From contig JAHLEZ010000018.1 of the NCBI GenBank assembly GCA_020726505.1, forward strand, positions 1,488,001 to 1,552,000: DNA of 64,000 bases. The letters run 5' to 3'. This DNA is from Leptodontidium sp. MPI-SDFR-AT-0119 (Eukaryota > Ascomycota > Leotiomycetes > Helotiales > Leptodontidiaceae). The notes beneath the pieces are model-generated. The model saw nothing but the letters and a program-made list of their open reading frames with translations. It was not told the origin of the DNA and made no database searches. The position numbers and the translations under genes were made by a program. Numbering within the stretch: the stretch's first letter is position 1; every line of letters begins with the position of its first letter. Below are positions 10,104 through 21,415 of the stretch, piece by piece.

Positions 10104-11846
10104 CTAGAAACTTCTCTTGAATCCATCTTGATATCTGCCACCCTGCTTGTTTTCCATTTGCTCTTTTCGTAAGTTGCCTCTAAGATCAGACAGGGTAATC
10201 TTCTCCTGTTCCTCGATCATCTTCTGTCTCTTCTGTCTGCGGTGCTGAGTCGATGAGTTTCGCTGGCCTTGCATGGTTTGGGACCTAGGTGGACTTTGTT
10301 GACTTGGTGTACGTTGTCGGCGGTTTGGGGTTGAGGAGTTATGGTGACCTTGTATGGCTTGCATTCTTGGTGGGCTTTGCTGGGTGTACATAGTGTGCAT
10401 ATCATGCTGGAGCGGTGTAAAGAAGGGATCCTCCATGCCCTGCAGGTCTGGCATCACACGTTGGCCCATGAAGTTTGCCTGGCTTTCAAGTCCTTGATGA
10501 AGCAGCATGCCTTGTTGACCACCCATAACCTGTTGACTGCTCATGTCTTGTTGACCTCTAAAACCTTCCTGGTTCTCCTGACTGTACTGGGGTGGATCCC
10601 GAAAGTAGTTGGAGTTTGGAGAGAAGTCTTGGTCTAGATCAGGATACTGGCTGAAGTTGAACGCGGGAGCTTGGCCGAAAGTCTGAGCAATTGCGTTAAA
10701 GCCCTGGTTTGGATCAAAATTCTGGAGTTCACCGTGAACAAAGTTCTGTCCTTGGTGGTAACCATGTCCTTGATCAAGCTCATAACTTTCATCCTGCTCA
10801 TATCCTTGATCGTGACCATGTTCTTGGCCATGCTCAGCTCCTTCATCCTCATTATACCCTTGATCGTCACCATGTCCTAGATTTTCATCGTAGGTTCGAG
10901 GGTGATGTAAGCTGAGGTCTTGTGAATTGCTGGATTGTGCCTCCTCAAGTAGCTGCTGAGCTGCATCCCGAGCATCCTCCAAACCCATAATTCTCTCCGT
11001 CTGATCCTCAATGAATTCCTTCAGCGCCGCGATCGTATCATCCCTCGCCTTCAGATCGGCAGCTTGCTGTTCAGTCGGCTTTGGTAGAGGGCGAACCGCT
11101 TCCCGAAGAGCATTGCTGACTGCAATGTCAACAGCGTCCTTGATAGCCTGGGCATGAGAATCTTGCATCTGAGTCTGCGAGTCGTGAAGTTGGCGGATAT
11201 AAGCATCGCGATCATCGATCTTGTCTGCGAGATCCTCGTTGAACTCTGCAAGGTTCTTGATGACTTTGACGGTGTTGATCATGGGGTTGCCAGCCAGGAC
11301 ACCCGCGAGGCGAGCGTCAACGCTAGGAACGCAGACTGTATCGGAGACGATGTCGAGGGTACGCTGGACATGGGAGACGGGAGACAAGCGGTTGCTGCGA
11401 ACTTTGTTCTTAGCTGTGGCTTTTCGGAGCTCATAGGAGTATGCGATGTAACCTGCGGTAGATCGAATTTCTTCAGAGCCTCGGAGAGCCTGGTGGGAGA
11501 GTGTAGGTACGGAGGGTGCTGGGACTTTTGGGACTGTTGGGGCTGCTGGAGGTAGTGATCGAGGCCGGTCGTAGGCTTGGGGAGTAGTTCGGGGGTAGGT
11601 CTTAGAGGAAGCCATGGTTTGATCGCCGTTGGATGCTGGGAATGGAACTTGGTGGGAGTAGGGACTCTTGTATGGAGGAGGTGGTGGTGGTTGATTTGGC
11701 GCGCTGGCCAGGTGATCGTTGGCACCAGAACCTTGCGGGAGTCCTGGAGTTGCAGATCGGGAGCGGCCGGGGGTTCGAGGAGGTTCGAGAGTTGTGGAAG
11801 GCATCGCATTATCCCGAGTGGGAGGTTGGTTGCTTTGTGCGCTCAT
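10104..11846 (-). CDS. Q/P-rich hypothetical protein with central coiled coil
   Basis: A single-exon gene of 580 residues; I do not recognise the family. Residues 1-120 are proline/serine-rich and disordered, with a PPPPPP run near residue 54. Residues about 120-200 are more globular and hold a conserved-looking IAYSYELRKATAKNK segment. Residues about 190-310 form a long charged coiled coil (AEFNEDLADKIDDRD, then TIAALKEFIEDQTERI). Residues 330-380 are a His/Gly/Asp/Gln-rich low-complexity stretch of DQG/HGH units, followed by Q-rich sequence. Near the C-terminus a unit of the form QQSPPR...QG..NSST..RRQ occurs twice in tandem, and a basic KRQKM patch follows. The composition suggests a nuclear or RNP-associated scaffold, but that is inference only. 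Confidence 0.72.
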   Translation of the reverse strand: MSAQSNQPPTRDNAMPSTTLEPPRTPGRSRSATPGLPQGSGANDHLASAPNQPPPPPPYKSPYSHQVPFPASNGDQTMASSKTYPRTTPQAYDRPRSLPPAAPTVPKVPAPSVPTLSHQALRGSEEIRSTAGYIAYSYELRKATAKNKVRSNRLSPVSHVQRTLDIVSDTVCVPSVDARLAGVLAGNPMINTVKVIKNLAEFNEDLADKIDDRDAYIRQLHDSQTQMQDSHAQAIKDAVDIAVSNALREAVRPLPKPTEQQAADLKARDDTIAALKEFIEDQTERIMGLEDARDAAQQLLEEAQSSNSQDLSLHHPRTYDENLGHGDDQGYNEDEGAEHGQEHGHDQGYEQDESYELDQGHGYHQGQNFVHGELQNFDPNQGFNAIAQTFGQAPAFNFSQYPDLDQDFSPNSNYFRDPPQYSQENQEGFRGQQDMSSQQVMGGQQGMLLHQGLESQANFMGQRVMPDLQGMEDPFFTPLQHDMHTMYTQQSPPRMQAIQGHHNSSTPNRRQRTPSQQSPPRSQTMQGQRNSSTQHRRQKRQKMIEEQEKITLSDLRGNLRKEQMENKQGGRYQDGFKRSF

Positions 11847-14426
11847 CGCGGTGTTGTTGCTGTTGTAGGTTTGGTATGGAGCGCTGATGGTGTAATGCGC
11901 GTGGAAAGCTCTTTGTACCGATGGCGCGTCGTGGAAAGAAGTGGCCGATGCTGGACGCTGCAGCGACCGGTCTTGGCTCTCCTGGTTTCTTTTCTTTGGT
12001 CAGGACGCTTTATGGTTAGAATAGGGGAAAGTATATGTAAGACGTACACGTTTGATATGATGCGGTTGTAGATGGCTGATTTTGGAAGTTCTTGTTAGTG
12101 TTTCGGGGCTGTGTTGAAGAAGAAACTTTGTGTCTTAACAAGAATTATGGAGATTTTGAAGAGATTATATGTACTTGAACTCTAACCCGCTAGTTGAAGA
12201 TTGGAGATTAGCCCGAGCGATCTAGATCCGAAGTGCGACCCAAAAGGTGAAGAATTGACACTCACCTAGCTCCAACGAATTCACCAAACATCATGTCGTG
12301 AACACACAATTACTTTCAGACGATGAATAAACATTTAATTCAACTGCACTAATATCACTATATCATTCCAAAGTTATTCCAAAGTTGTTACTCTAACTGG
12401 AGAATCAGATATGTGAAAAAGACTTGGACGTTCTTGAATCAGTAGTCCCTAGAGCGGGCCATTCACTTCGGCATGAGATAAGTGAGAGATTGGTGAAATT
12501 TGATTAAAAGAGTTCCTCTTAGTTACTTAAAGTGTAAGGAAGATTTCAAAATTGATAATCGTGACCTCAAAGCCACTTGTGCTCAGGCCGTAGCTGGGCG
12601 ATAAAAGTGTTGTTTACTCACGTGCAGCTGTCTCGCTTACAGCACTGCACAGGCGCTTGCCACCTGTTACTCTCAAGGCATGGCCCTCGAAGCTTCGAAA
12701 CGAAACATCTTAAGATGTTGCATATACTTTCAATGTAATCTCGTTTCGTGAGACAGAACTTCTAGCAACTTTCAAATTTCCTATCAGCAAGAAAGGAATG
12801 TCGTAGCTCGTTGATGTCCTTCTATTGCAGTTCCGAAAGCTAGAGCAGCAGAGCTAAGGCAACAAGAATGCGAAGGAACATAAAAAGGCTTGTCGCCACT
12901 GTACGAAGCGGAGTCCCCGCACTCAAGACTACTGGTGGGAACATCCAGAATTCCGATCGGACACGATGTTAATCTGGAGCAAATTCCAGGTGAACGACGG
13001 ACAGCTTGTTACTCCAGGAAGAATATGCGAGGTGCACGGGATCATATCAAGAAGTGTGGACGCTGCAGTGTCAGGGTCCATGTGGATAATGCTTGCTCTA
13101 AGCCTTCAGCTGATGGTTTGGCGATGCATTCGACACCGTGTGTTCGATGGTTGAAGGTTGAAAAATAGTTTGAGAATCGCTGGTCGACATTCCCGACGAA
13201 TATGCCTGAGTGGATAGAGAGTTTGGGGTGGTCGTCCAGAGCTGTGCCAGATGGTGAGTGGGAAAAGTTGCTCCGGACTCTATGTGGTCCTGGAAAGGGA
13301 CTTTGAAGATAATTTGTCTCTCTGGGTACGCGGGCACCGGACTTGAGAAGGTTATTTTAGCCAAGAGTACCTGCACCGTCATAATGTTCATGCAAACTCA
13401 ATAAAATCCGAATGAGAAGAAATGTGTGATATCCCTACCTCCAGCCCGTGATATGGGAAGACCAGGGCGGATTCATTTCGGCTTCAAGAACCTGCTTCAA
13501 CCCCAACGTCGTCAAACCACTTCATCAGAATGAAGAGGTAAATCATAGAAGATCGAAGTTATTGAGCGGCGACTATGCATATGACGAGATCGGGTTCAAA
13601 ATGCATAGACGAAGCAGCTGCCCGGTGAGCTCAAGGTGGTTTGAACTAGATTACGTCCATTGGGGCAACATCCCACCACAGCCCCCAAAATCCAAACATT
13701 GCTGGTGTAGATTTGTTGTCCAATGTTATCAAAGAATTCCAGAACATTTGCAGGCCCAAACTAAGCCATACCCGCTTGATTGAGTTGAGATTGAAAAGTA
13801 AACAAACAAAACCATGCTCTGCTGACCTCCACGTGATGTTTATGAGTCTTGTAGGCTGCTCCCTCCCTCCCTCCATGGATTCCTACCTACCTAATAGACC
13901 ATTAAATCTCCTAGTTTATCATGCTATCCGAACGACAGCCCTTCCATCCTGATCGAAGGCCATCGAAATGAGGCAACAGCGAGCGATTTCGCAACCGCGC
14001 TAGCGGCTCACAAGCGAGGAAGAAGCAACTCCCGCTCACCCAACCACACCCATAAATATATCACCCTCACCCTTCTCGCGTTCTTCTTCTTCCTCCCTCA
14101 ACACACTCTTGAGGAGTTCTGCGATCACCGCTCTACGCCTCTTCCATCGGGTGTCTTTGTTATTATTGGAAAGGTCAGTTGCCATCCCATCACCTTCATC
14201 TGAATCCCCTCGCCGCCTTTGTTGTTGTCAAACACCGGTCGCGTCGTTGTTGACGTTGGGACGATCACGGTCTGGCAATACAATCAACCAACTTCACCTC
14301 TGTTTCTTCACTGCCACTAAGACGCGTACATATACTCCTCCGATCTCTCCGATCTGATCTTCAAGCTGACTGTTCTCGCTCGTTCAGGCTCCCTGGGGTG
14401 TGTTTACTGTACCAACAGCAGGCAAC
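11847..14426. other. Long intergenic region between divergent genes
   Basis: This 2.6-kb stretch separates the minus-strand coiled-coil gene from the plus-strand CCHC gene. Open frames near 12890-13170 and 13448-13783 have no recognisable domain, no convincing splice partners and no start context that I trust. Bases 14040-14400 are CT-rich and look like the promoter and 5' UTR of the CCHC gene. I see nothing else that I can support. Confidence 0.45.
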
Positions 14427-15765
14427 ATGTCCGCCAAACCCAACAACGGCGGCGGCAACAATGTCAGACCATCTGCTGCGTTCATGGAGAAGGTTGAGAG
14501 ACTTTCCGAGGTCCTGTTCCCAAAATGGTCCAAGGTCTGTGCGGTCCTCCAGAAGATTGATTCTATGCAGAAGCATAGAGTCGAGCTTCTGAAGTCCGAG
14601 GTGTGCACTTCCCTCGCCATCCCCTGGCGTATACTAACATATCCAGTCATCCTCGAGCCAACCTTCCGATGCCATGGCCGAGGCCTTGAAGCAAACCAGC
14701 GGCTTGTTGGATGAAGTCCGCAATTTCCGCAGCCAAATCAGCACCCGGGTTGAGAGTCTGGTAAGCCAAGCCAGAGAGTCAGAACTGATCATCAAGGACA
14801 TGGAGCGAACCAAGGTTGCAACCAAGGTGACCATTGTCCAGCAAGGAGGCATGCTCCCACCGGACGACCAATACGGCAGCTGGGAGTATGATTCTGACGA
14901 CGACGAGGGTCGGGGGATCTCCTACCTTGACAACCTTGACGCTGGTACGTAAAGTCCTGCGCTATTTAGAGAATCCAAGCTGACATATTTGGTAGTCATC
15001 AAAGCTGAGAAGGCGAAGATCGGTGAAATCATGGACGAAATCAACTTCGAAGCCACAATTGACAAGATGCTGCGAATGGACATGTCGGAGTTCGCTTTCA
15101 AGGCCCAGATGGTCAGTGTTGAGTTCTCTGATTGGAACTGTGATTCTGACACACCTCTGTACACCAACCTCCCAATGGTCGAAACCTTTGAGCTAATGCT
15201 TCGCTGGTTCGCCAAGAAATTCTGGCAGGCAGTGAAGGAGGAGGAGGACGAGCAGCGTCATGTTAAAAAGGCAATTGTAGAGGTTGAGGTGAAGGAGATC
15301 ATGGCCCTTGCCACCATGACACTCGACAAACCTTTCATTCCAAGATGCTTCACCTGCAAGGAGGAAGGCCATGTTGACCGAGAGTGTCCCAAGGTTGACA
15401 TTGTGGAGGAGAACGGCTTGAATGAGGAAGGAAAGTATGCTCACCTGGCCAACCGCGGACAAGGTGTCGACCGAGACAAGCCGAAGTTTTGTACAATATG
15501 CAATAAGGTTGGCCATGTCGACGAGTACTGTCCTCTGACCCACCCAGAGGAAGAGGAGGAAGAAGAGAACACCTGCAGCTATTGTGGACGGACTGGACAC
15601 ATGGTCGATGGATGCTGGAAGGTACACCCCGAACTGCGACGAGTGTACTTCCAAAAGCGCAAGGCTCAAGTTTGTCAGAACTGTCGCAAGTCAGACGACT
15701 TGACAAAGTACTGCCCAGATGGCAACTCATACAAGTACGGACTTCGACCAGTTCCTGAGCGATGA
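14427..15765 (+). CDS. CCHC zinc-knuckle protein with N-terminal helical region
   Basis: Three exons with introns 14601-14646 (branch site ACTAAC) and 14945-14995. The start at 14427 (CAACATGTCC) is preferred over the in-frame ATG at 14400. The N-terminal 120 residues are helical and charged, followed by an acidic DSDDDEGRG patch. The C-terminal third holds three standard CX2CX4HX4C knuckles: CFTCKEEGHVDREC, CTICNKVGHVDEYC and CSYCGRTGHMVDGC. A fourth cysteine set, CQNCRKSDDLTKYC, has the same spacing with aspartate where histidine should be. Such knuckles bind single-stranded nucleic acid, as in Gis2/CNBP or retroviral-type Gag. Nothing retroelement-like flanks the gene and it has introns, so a cellular RNA-binding protein is more likely than a Gag remnant. 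The exact family is not recognised. Confidence 0.85.
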
Positions 15766-16581
15766 TTCACTCTGAACTCGATGCATAAACTTGGGAGCCA
15801 TGATTGCAGCACGCGCGCTACACTGACAACCTTGTTTCTTCTTCTTCTTTTCAGATTTGAGTGCTGTAGCCGTTGTATGATAGAATGCCCAGGAGGGAGG
15901 AAGAAGATTGCTAGAGAAGTAGCTGCCTCCGAATTAAGATACAGTACTATTAATACGGTGAATGATGAATGTGCCTGCCTCCTTGAACAGTGGCATGTGA
16001 TGTTGATGTATTCTGCCAGCCTGTGCTCCATTAAACTCAGTATAAGACGTGAAAGTATCTTAGAAGGTTGGGGACTTCGTGTGCTTCTTTCTCGCGCAGC
16101 TATTTTGAAGATGTGGCTAGATGATTCTGGGAAATGAAGGCTGTTGAAAACTTGCTTAAAGTGTTAGAAGCAGGGGACACGAATGCTCATCCATATTTGT
16201 CCTTTAAAGTGGGTACCGAGGAAAGAGGTTGGGTATTGATTCTTGATGAGGTGGGGTTTTCAAGTGAGTGCTGGAGATTCTGACGACTTCTTTTGCTGAT
16301 TGCAACCACCCTCGTCTGGTAGGTCGCCTTCCTCTAATGGCAATAGCTCCACCTTGGAGACCTTTCTCTCGGCGAGGTAGAGACTTTTTGAATCCGGATT
16401 CCAAAGACCAGAAGCCTGGGGGTTTCTTCCTTCAACGCAGGCATGCTCTCTGCAATCTCCGCCCATAGGCTTCGTCGTTCCCTTCTCCATCCACAGCCAT
16501 TTACCCTCCCTTTTATACAGGTGCAACCCACACCGTTCGTATACCGAAAAGTAATATATGCTCACACTATCCCTCCTCACT
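15766..16581. other. Convergent intergenic region
   Basis: This is the 3' flank of the CCHC gene (plus) and of POP7 (minus). Open frames here, such as 16260-16601 minus, have no domain and overlap the probable POP7 3' UTR. I see no gene. Confidence 0.45.
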
Positions 16582-17214
16582 TCACCGCAACCTAATCCCA
16601 ACCTCCAAACAACTAACTCTCCTCACTCTACTTTCCTCCTCACCTCCCTCCCCCTCCTCCTGTATAACATCATCAATAGCACCTACACTCCCCGTCCTCA
16701 CCACAACCCTCACATCACTCTGCCCACCCCACCAAGCCGCAAGCCTAACAACCTTCTCTATAGCCTTTCCCGTGCCTTTAATCAATACCTCCTCATCTCT
16801 CTTCCCCTCTCCATTTCCTCCTGTAGAATTAACACCCCTCTCAATCCCCTTCAATAACCGCTGATCTCCTCCCTCCAGACTAAGTTTCCCAGCTGCTCGC
16901 GCTTCGATCGCGTCTAGGTATGTACGGACACGCTTCACGACGCTGATGAAGGGCGAGGAGGCCGAGACGTAGATTATTTTGGGCGTGGAGGAGGAGGTTC
17001 GGGGTGAGGCGATGGGGGCGTGGAGGAGTGGGCGTTTGGAAATTTTTTGGTCTGGGAGGGGTGTTAGTATGGTGCTTTAAGGTGAGAGGAGAAGATGGGA
17101 GGAGGGGGGGAGGAGAGATGTACTTTTCGTGAGGAGGGGTAGTTTGGTGTGTGGTTTCTTGTTATCGGTGGTTGCCTTTGAGGACGTGGGTTGGGGTGGT
17201 GCCTCTTTTGCCAT
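16582..17214 (-). CDS. POP7: RNase P/MRP subunit Pop7 (Rpp20-like, Alba fold)
   Basis: A small basic subunit of nuclear RNase P and RNase MRP, which process pre-tRNA and pre-rRNA; in yeast Pop7 pairs with Pop6 on the P3 RNA domain. Two exons with one intron at 17052-17123 give 186 residues. The N-terminus (MAKEAPPQP) is disordered and Lys/Pro-rich. The Alba-like core follows: KIIYVSASSPFISVVKRVR, then a variable linker, then EEVLIKGTGKAIEKVVRLA and the strand DVRVVVRTGSVGAIDD. The GTGKAIEK segment and the RTGSVGAIDD strand are what I recognise from fungal Pop7. An inserted Gly-rich linker between the two halves is typical of filamentous fungi. A remnant of another gene begins 227 bp upstream on the opposite strand. 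The name is recognition from memory, not a search. Confidence 0.8.
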
Positions 17215-17440
17215 TTTGAGGTATATCTGGTCTGCGGACTGACGATATCTTAGTTGTGGAAGTATGATAGAGAGTTGAGTTGAGCTCTAATTAGCCGTGA
17301 AGTGATGCTGGAGTTGCTGAAGCTTCGAGACTTTTTGGGCCCGCTGAGGGCGGTGTGCGATGGCAGAATCCAAGCTATCATGAGCTTCAACCCACCCCAC
17401 CACCACGCCTTTGCTTCAATCCGAGTTACCAAACAGCACA

Positions 17441-17700
17441 ATGTCAACAGCAGTCTGGCCCTCACTTCCTGCGGCAGAGTTGAAAACAGAAGAAAATGCC
17501 TCAACCGCACGCCCTCCCCTTCCCAGCTCACCGCATTCCTATCCACTTGAATCAAGCAAGACTAACTAACTAACTATCGAACCCAGGCCCGCGAACTCTC
17601 ATGGCTTCTCGACTCTCTCCAGGAAACTCTAGCATCCCTCAAATCCGGCGTAATACAAGGGAGCTCTCTTAAGTAAAAGCCAGAACCTTCTCAGCGCTTT
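17441..17700 (+). pseudogene. Decayed N-terminal fragment resembling RAVE subunit 2 / Rogdi
   Basis: An ATG at 17441 opens a short frame (MSTAVWPSLPAAELKTEENA). A degenerate intron (about 17511-17584, with tandem CTAAC branch sites but a GC instead of GT donor) would join it to ARELSWLLDSLQETLASLK. That last segment looks like the opening helix of the Rogdi/Rav2 family, a V-ATPase assembly factor. After ASLKSG the frame fails. The following bases still resemble an eroded version of the expected next stretch, but with indels and an early TAA. No later part of the gene is visible before 18.6 kb. I read it as a truncated copy or broken gene; a functional copy would be elsewhere. The family assignment is tentative. 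Confidence 0.45.
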
Positions 17701-18811
17701 CGGTTAATCCACGCTATCCCCCCTCAGTATGTCTGTCGTTGTCGTTGGCGTTGACCAGTTCTTCCATTCTTACAGCGCACCGAGCGAGGCTTACGGAACC
17801 GATTCGATGTGTTGGGATCATCGATAAGGTTACTGTAGGGGAAGAAAGAAGCTCACGCAATGACGCTTTGTTGAATCTGGAGGGGGAAAAAAGGGGGGGC
17901 TTCAGCCTATTCATTGCTTAACGCAAAGAAGATGTTCGGTCTAGCATTTTTATCTTGACTATGGCTGAAGCAGACCTCATTCAGGCTATAATACACCACG
18001 CCTCTAGCTTCCCGATTGGAATCGCAGTAACGACAGCTGCTAGTATACCCGACTCCCGACTTCCAGTCTCCAACAGCAATGAGGTAGCTAGCTCCCTCCC
18101 CACAGGCAGGTGATGTGATGTGATGTGTGCCCAGAACAAAACGTAAACGAGAACCTGACCAGGTGGAAGTGAGTAGAAACGTTAAATATACGAAAAAATC
18201 AAGCTTGAAGAAGTCAATATAAATAAGAGGCAATAAATCGAATGGAGATTGAAGACAAGTCAATAGAGCATGTATGGAGGTATAAAATAAATCCTGCATA
18301 AAAAAAATTGAAAGGAATCTTATAATTAACATTTTCTAATTCCCGAGTCCGCTTTAAAAGAAAACACACCTTCGGCTGGTTTGTTCTCTCCTCTCTCACT
18401 TAAGACGGGAAAGTGTGTAATATATTTGATAGGCTAAAGGGTTCCAGGAAAAGAAGATGCATTTTCCCAGAGCACCCTGGATGAATTCGAATATGTGTTT
18501 CCATTGACTTATTCTTCCTCCTTCCCTCCTCCCTCCCTTCATTCCTCCCAGCTGAGCTTGAAAACATGGCATAGTTATTGCACATCCTGAGAAACGCCTG
18601 ACTATTCGAGTAACAAAGGAAATGGCTAGCTGGCCATAATATCATGCTCAGCAGTTGGCTACTACTTCAGCCTCCCGTCCGCAGAAAATGTACAACATAC
18701 ATCTCTCTTCTCTTTCTGTCTCAGGCTTTCGTCCACCGCCCCCTTTACCCCTCACCTAATCCAGTCCCCCATTCCCCATTCTCTCAAACCACCCAAAGCC
18801 CCCAGAAGCAA
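17701..18811. other. Intergenic region, no confident gene
   Basis: Nothing with recognisable coding character is seen. Bases 18150-18400 are AT-rich, and a short GATGT tandem lies near 18112-18127. The right part is the 3' flank of the NIPSNAP gene. Confidence 0.4.
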
Positions 18812-20022
18812 TCAAGCAACAGGACTCCAAGGCATCGGAATCAAAATCCTGCTCTTCATGCTCTGAATCAAAGGTACGGTCTTATGCACGGTATCACCCC
18901 ACCCCTCCACATTCCAGCTCTGCTCTCTCCGCACTTTCCTCTCCTCAAGATCCGCAAACTGCCACAGATGATGCACTGTGTTCAGTTCCCCGATCTGCAC
19001 GAACCAGGCTCCAACCCCCTCCATCACCTCACGGCGTGCCTTCAATCCTCGTCGCCAGTGTGTCTCCCATTCCAGAAGATTACCTGGGTGTAGTGTGTAG
19101 GATCGTAATTCGAAGACACCGCCAAGGGCTCGTGGGGCGGTTGTAGGCCAGAAGGAGAATTCTTGCATCAGAGAGGTCTTTTTGGAAGTGATGAGAGATT
19201 TGAGTTTCTTGTCGAAATCGGGGAACTCAGGGTGATTGGCGATAGAGTGGAGGGAGTCGTGGTATCCGTGGTATCGTTGATATTCCCAGATATGGACTTG
19301 GGCAGTTAGCAGGCTATAGTGATTGATATTGAGAATGAAGACCTACCAAAAGTATCGCAATCCCCCACCTCAGTTCTCCAGCTTCCTACCAAATGCACTT
19401 TATTCTCGTCCATCCCCGCCATCTTCGGATACCACTTGCCCACTAAGTCTACATACTCATCTACCTTATCTGGCTTGACCTGATGAAAGACAATTGAATG
19501 GACATACTTCCCTCTCGCCAGTACCTGACTGAACGAATGTTCAATCTCGCGATCCATCTCCCGTCCCTCCTTGGTGCCATAGATCAAGCTGCTCAGCTTG
19601 CCCTTCTTAGTCGGCTCTTGGTCATCTTGCGCACTACCTGCAGAAGCAACACCTGTGCGTGAGCCTGAGTCCCCCTTGGACGACGAAGAATTATCTTCAA
19701 AGTTAATCTTGGAAGGAGAGTATACAGGCCTCGCATTGCTCACGCGCGGAGCAGTGGGAGGGAATGCATCAGGGACAGCAATGCGGTAACGAGACGGGTC
19801 TAGGGGATAAACTTCTGAAGACTGACTTGACTCCTTCCTCTTGCTCAACTCGGCCATCTTCTCGCGGAACTGCTTCTGCTTTGCGTCGAAGGAGGCGGCA
19901 CCATCCGAATTGATGTCTGAAAGGGCGGGCGATCTAGAGAGGGGGGTGGTGGAGGTGAACGTGCGGAGGAAGCTGCTTGGTGCAGTGATGTTGGAGGTCC
20001 TAGCTAGACGTCGGGCGAACAT
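18812..20022 (-). CDS. NIPSNAP-family mitochondrial protein
   Basis: Two exons with an intron at 19297-19346 give 386 residues. The N-terminus (MFARRLARTSNITAPSSFLR) is rich in Arg, Ser and Thr without acids, a typical mitochondrial presequence. A long disordered stretch (residues 30-140) precedes two ferredoxin-like NIPSNAP repeats. The first has KYVHSIVFHQVKPDKVDEY and VHLVGSWRTEVGD, with VHIWEYQRYHGY across the splice. The second has VFELRSYTLHPGNLLEWE, WFVQIGELNTVHHLWQFADL and ends near MPWSPVA. NIPSNAP proteins sit in the mitochondrial matrix; animal homologues act as mitophagy signals after depolarisation, but the role in fungi is unclear. Length and two-repeat layout fit the family. 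Confidence 0.92.
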
Positions 20023-20908
20023 GTTGATTGATTGTTGTTTGTTATCGAGTATTGTTGATTGAAGATAGTGTGGTGTGTGTGGTGTTCAGCTCGAGTGGAG
20101 ATGAGAGGAGTGTAGAGCTGAGCAGCGCTTTGTTGTAGGTATGTCTGACGTTGCTTTTGGCGAGGAGAAGGGGAAGGGAGCTTTGTCTTTATCGGCTGAT
20201 TGTGCTGGTGTTTATGATTGTGATTGTGATGCAATGTAACCTTGACGGCCTGACGTAGCGGGCCGGGGTCTGGGGATGTGGATGTCTCAAATCAGTGGCC
20301 CGAACGGTACTCCAGGAATCCAGCAATCGAAGGCAATATCGAGTATATTGATTGAAGACAAAGCAGAGAGGAGAGGAGAGAGCGGTTCGAGGGGAAGATG
20401 GATGAGGAGACGAGACAAGAGCACGAGAGGGGGCCAAGCAATGTCAATCAAATACCGCCGCTCTATTGGACGACAGCTCCAGTCCTCTTGTTCACCCCGC
20501 ACTTTGCTGAGGATGCAGCGTTTGGGGAGGTTTTGGTGTGGATTCGGCGGGATTTGGGTGTGGGTGGGCGACGACGTGGGTGGACAGGAGGAGCTGGCTG
20601 TGTGGCACCTCGAGCTGGAGCTGCAGGACAAGGGACAAGGGGCAGCTTGTTGACTTGAGTTCGAGTTAGTCTGTGAATGGACTGGCTCCCGAGGTCAAGC
20701 TAAACCCTTTTTATCTTCAAGAATCAAATCACCTGATACCCACGCCATCTCCAATCCAGTCTAGCTCCCTCTCATGCGGCTCTGCAGCAATCAAGCAAGC
20801 TCGGCTTCGCTCAACGCTCAACACCAGATCAGACCCGTACGGCTCATCACCACCACCACCTCAACCCACAACTACCATTCCACACTACAACTCCCACAAC
20901 CACACACA
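20023..20908. other. Divergent promoter region, NIPSNAP / ATP18
   Basis: This is the shared upstream region of two nuclear genes for mitochondrial proteins transcribed in opposite directions. Open frames within it (for example 20276-20653) lack domains and splice partners. Bases 20830-20905 are a CA-rich leader just before the ATP18 start. Confidence 0.5.
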
Positions 20909-21415
20909 ATGCCTGGTCTCCTCGGAAAGAAGTTCCCTGCGCCTGTCGGTACGTTCAATTGGCATTCATTCCTCCAGCTTCTCCACAGATGGTCGGTCGA
21001 TTCATCAAGCAATCGCTAACGAAAAGAATTTAACAGCACGCCCAATGGCTCCTTTCTACGCTGCTGGTACGACCCCCTTCCTGTCTATGTGTCCGGGATA
21101 TATCAATTGTGTTGTTGGATGATGGTTGGAGTGCTGGATGGCGTCTGCTGGATGCTAGTATTGGATTTGGATAGGATTTGGGTTTGGGGATAATGTCCGA
21201 TGGAATGCTAACCCAATCCCCGTCTGCAGGTCTCGTCATCCTCTACGGAGTCAACGCCGCTCAGAACGCTATGATGGGCAGTAAGTCTACTCTATTCTCA
21301 GACAGTATTGGGGTTGTATGTGATAGATGTTGAGCTGATGTTGTGTCTCACAGGCGCCGAGTTCAAGAACGATCCTCGCAACCCAAATGCTGGAAAGACT
21401 GATGCCAAGCACTAG
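20909..21415 (+). CDS. ATP18: F1Fo ATP synthase subunit J (Atp18)
   Basis: A tiny gene split over four exons: 20909-20948, 21037-21066, 21230-21280 and 21354-21415, giving 60 residues. All introns have GT-AG ends and all junctions keep frame. The protein starts MPGLLGKKFPAPVARPMAPF, has one short membrane helix (about residues 22-38, YAAGLVILYGVNAAQNAMM) and ends in a hydrophilic tail with KNDPRNP. This is the layout of subunit i/j, a small inner-membrane subunit of the mitochondrial ATP synthase at the dimer interface in yeast. The RPxxPFxxAG segment before the helix is what I recognise. More than half of the gene is intron. Confidence 0.88.

Noticed and set aside
9615..10172. 185-codon plus-strand open frame
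   Set aside because: It overlaps the 3' end of the minus-strand coiled-coil gene, has no domain and has irregular composition.
14427..15765. CCHC gene as a retroelement Gag
   Set aside because: It has introns, no adjoining protease or reverse transcriptase, and no LTRs nearby.
20276..20653. 125-codon open frame in the NIPSNAP/ATP18 promoter
   Set aside because: Low-complexity Gly/Arg/Trp-rich translation, overlapping opposite-strand frames and no homology that I recognise.
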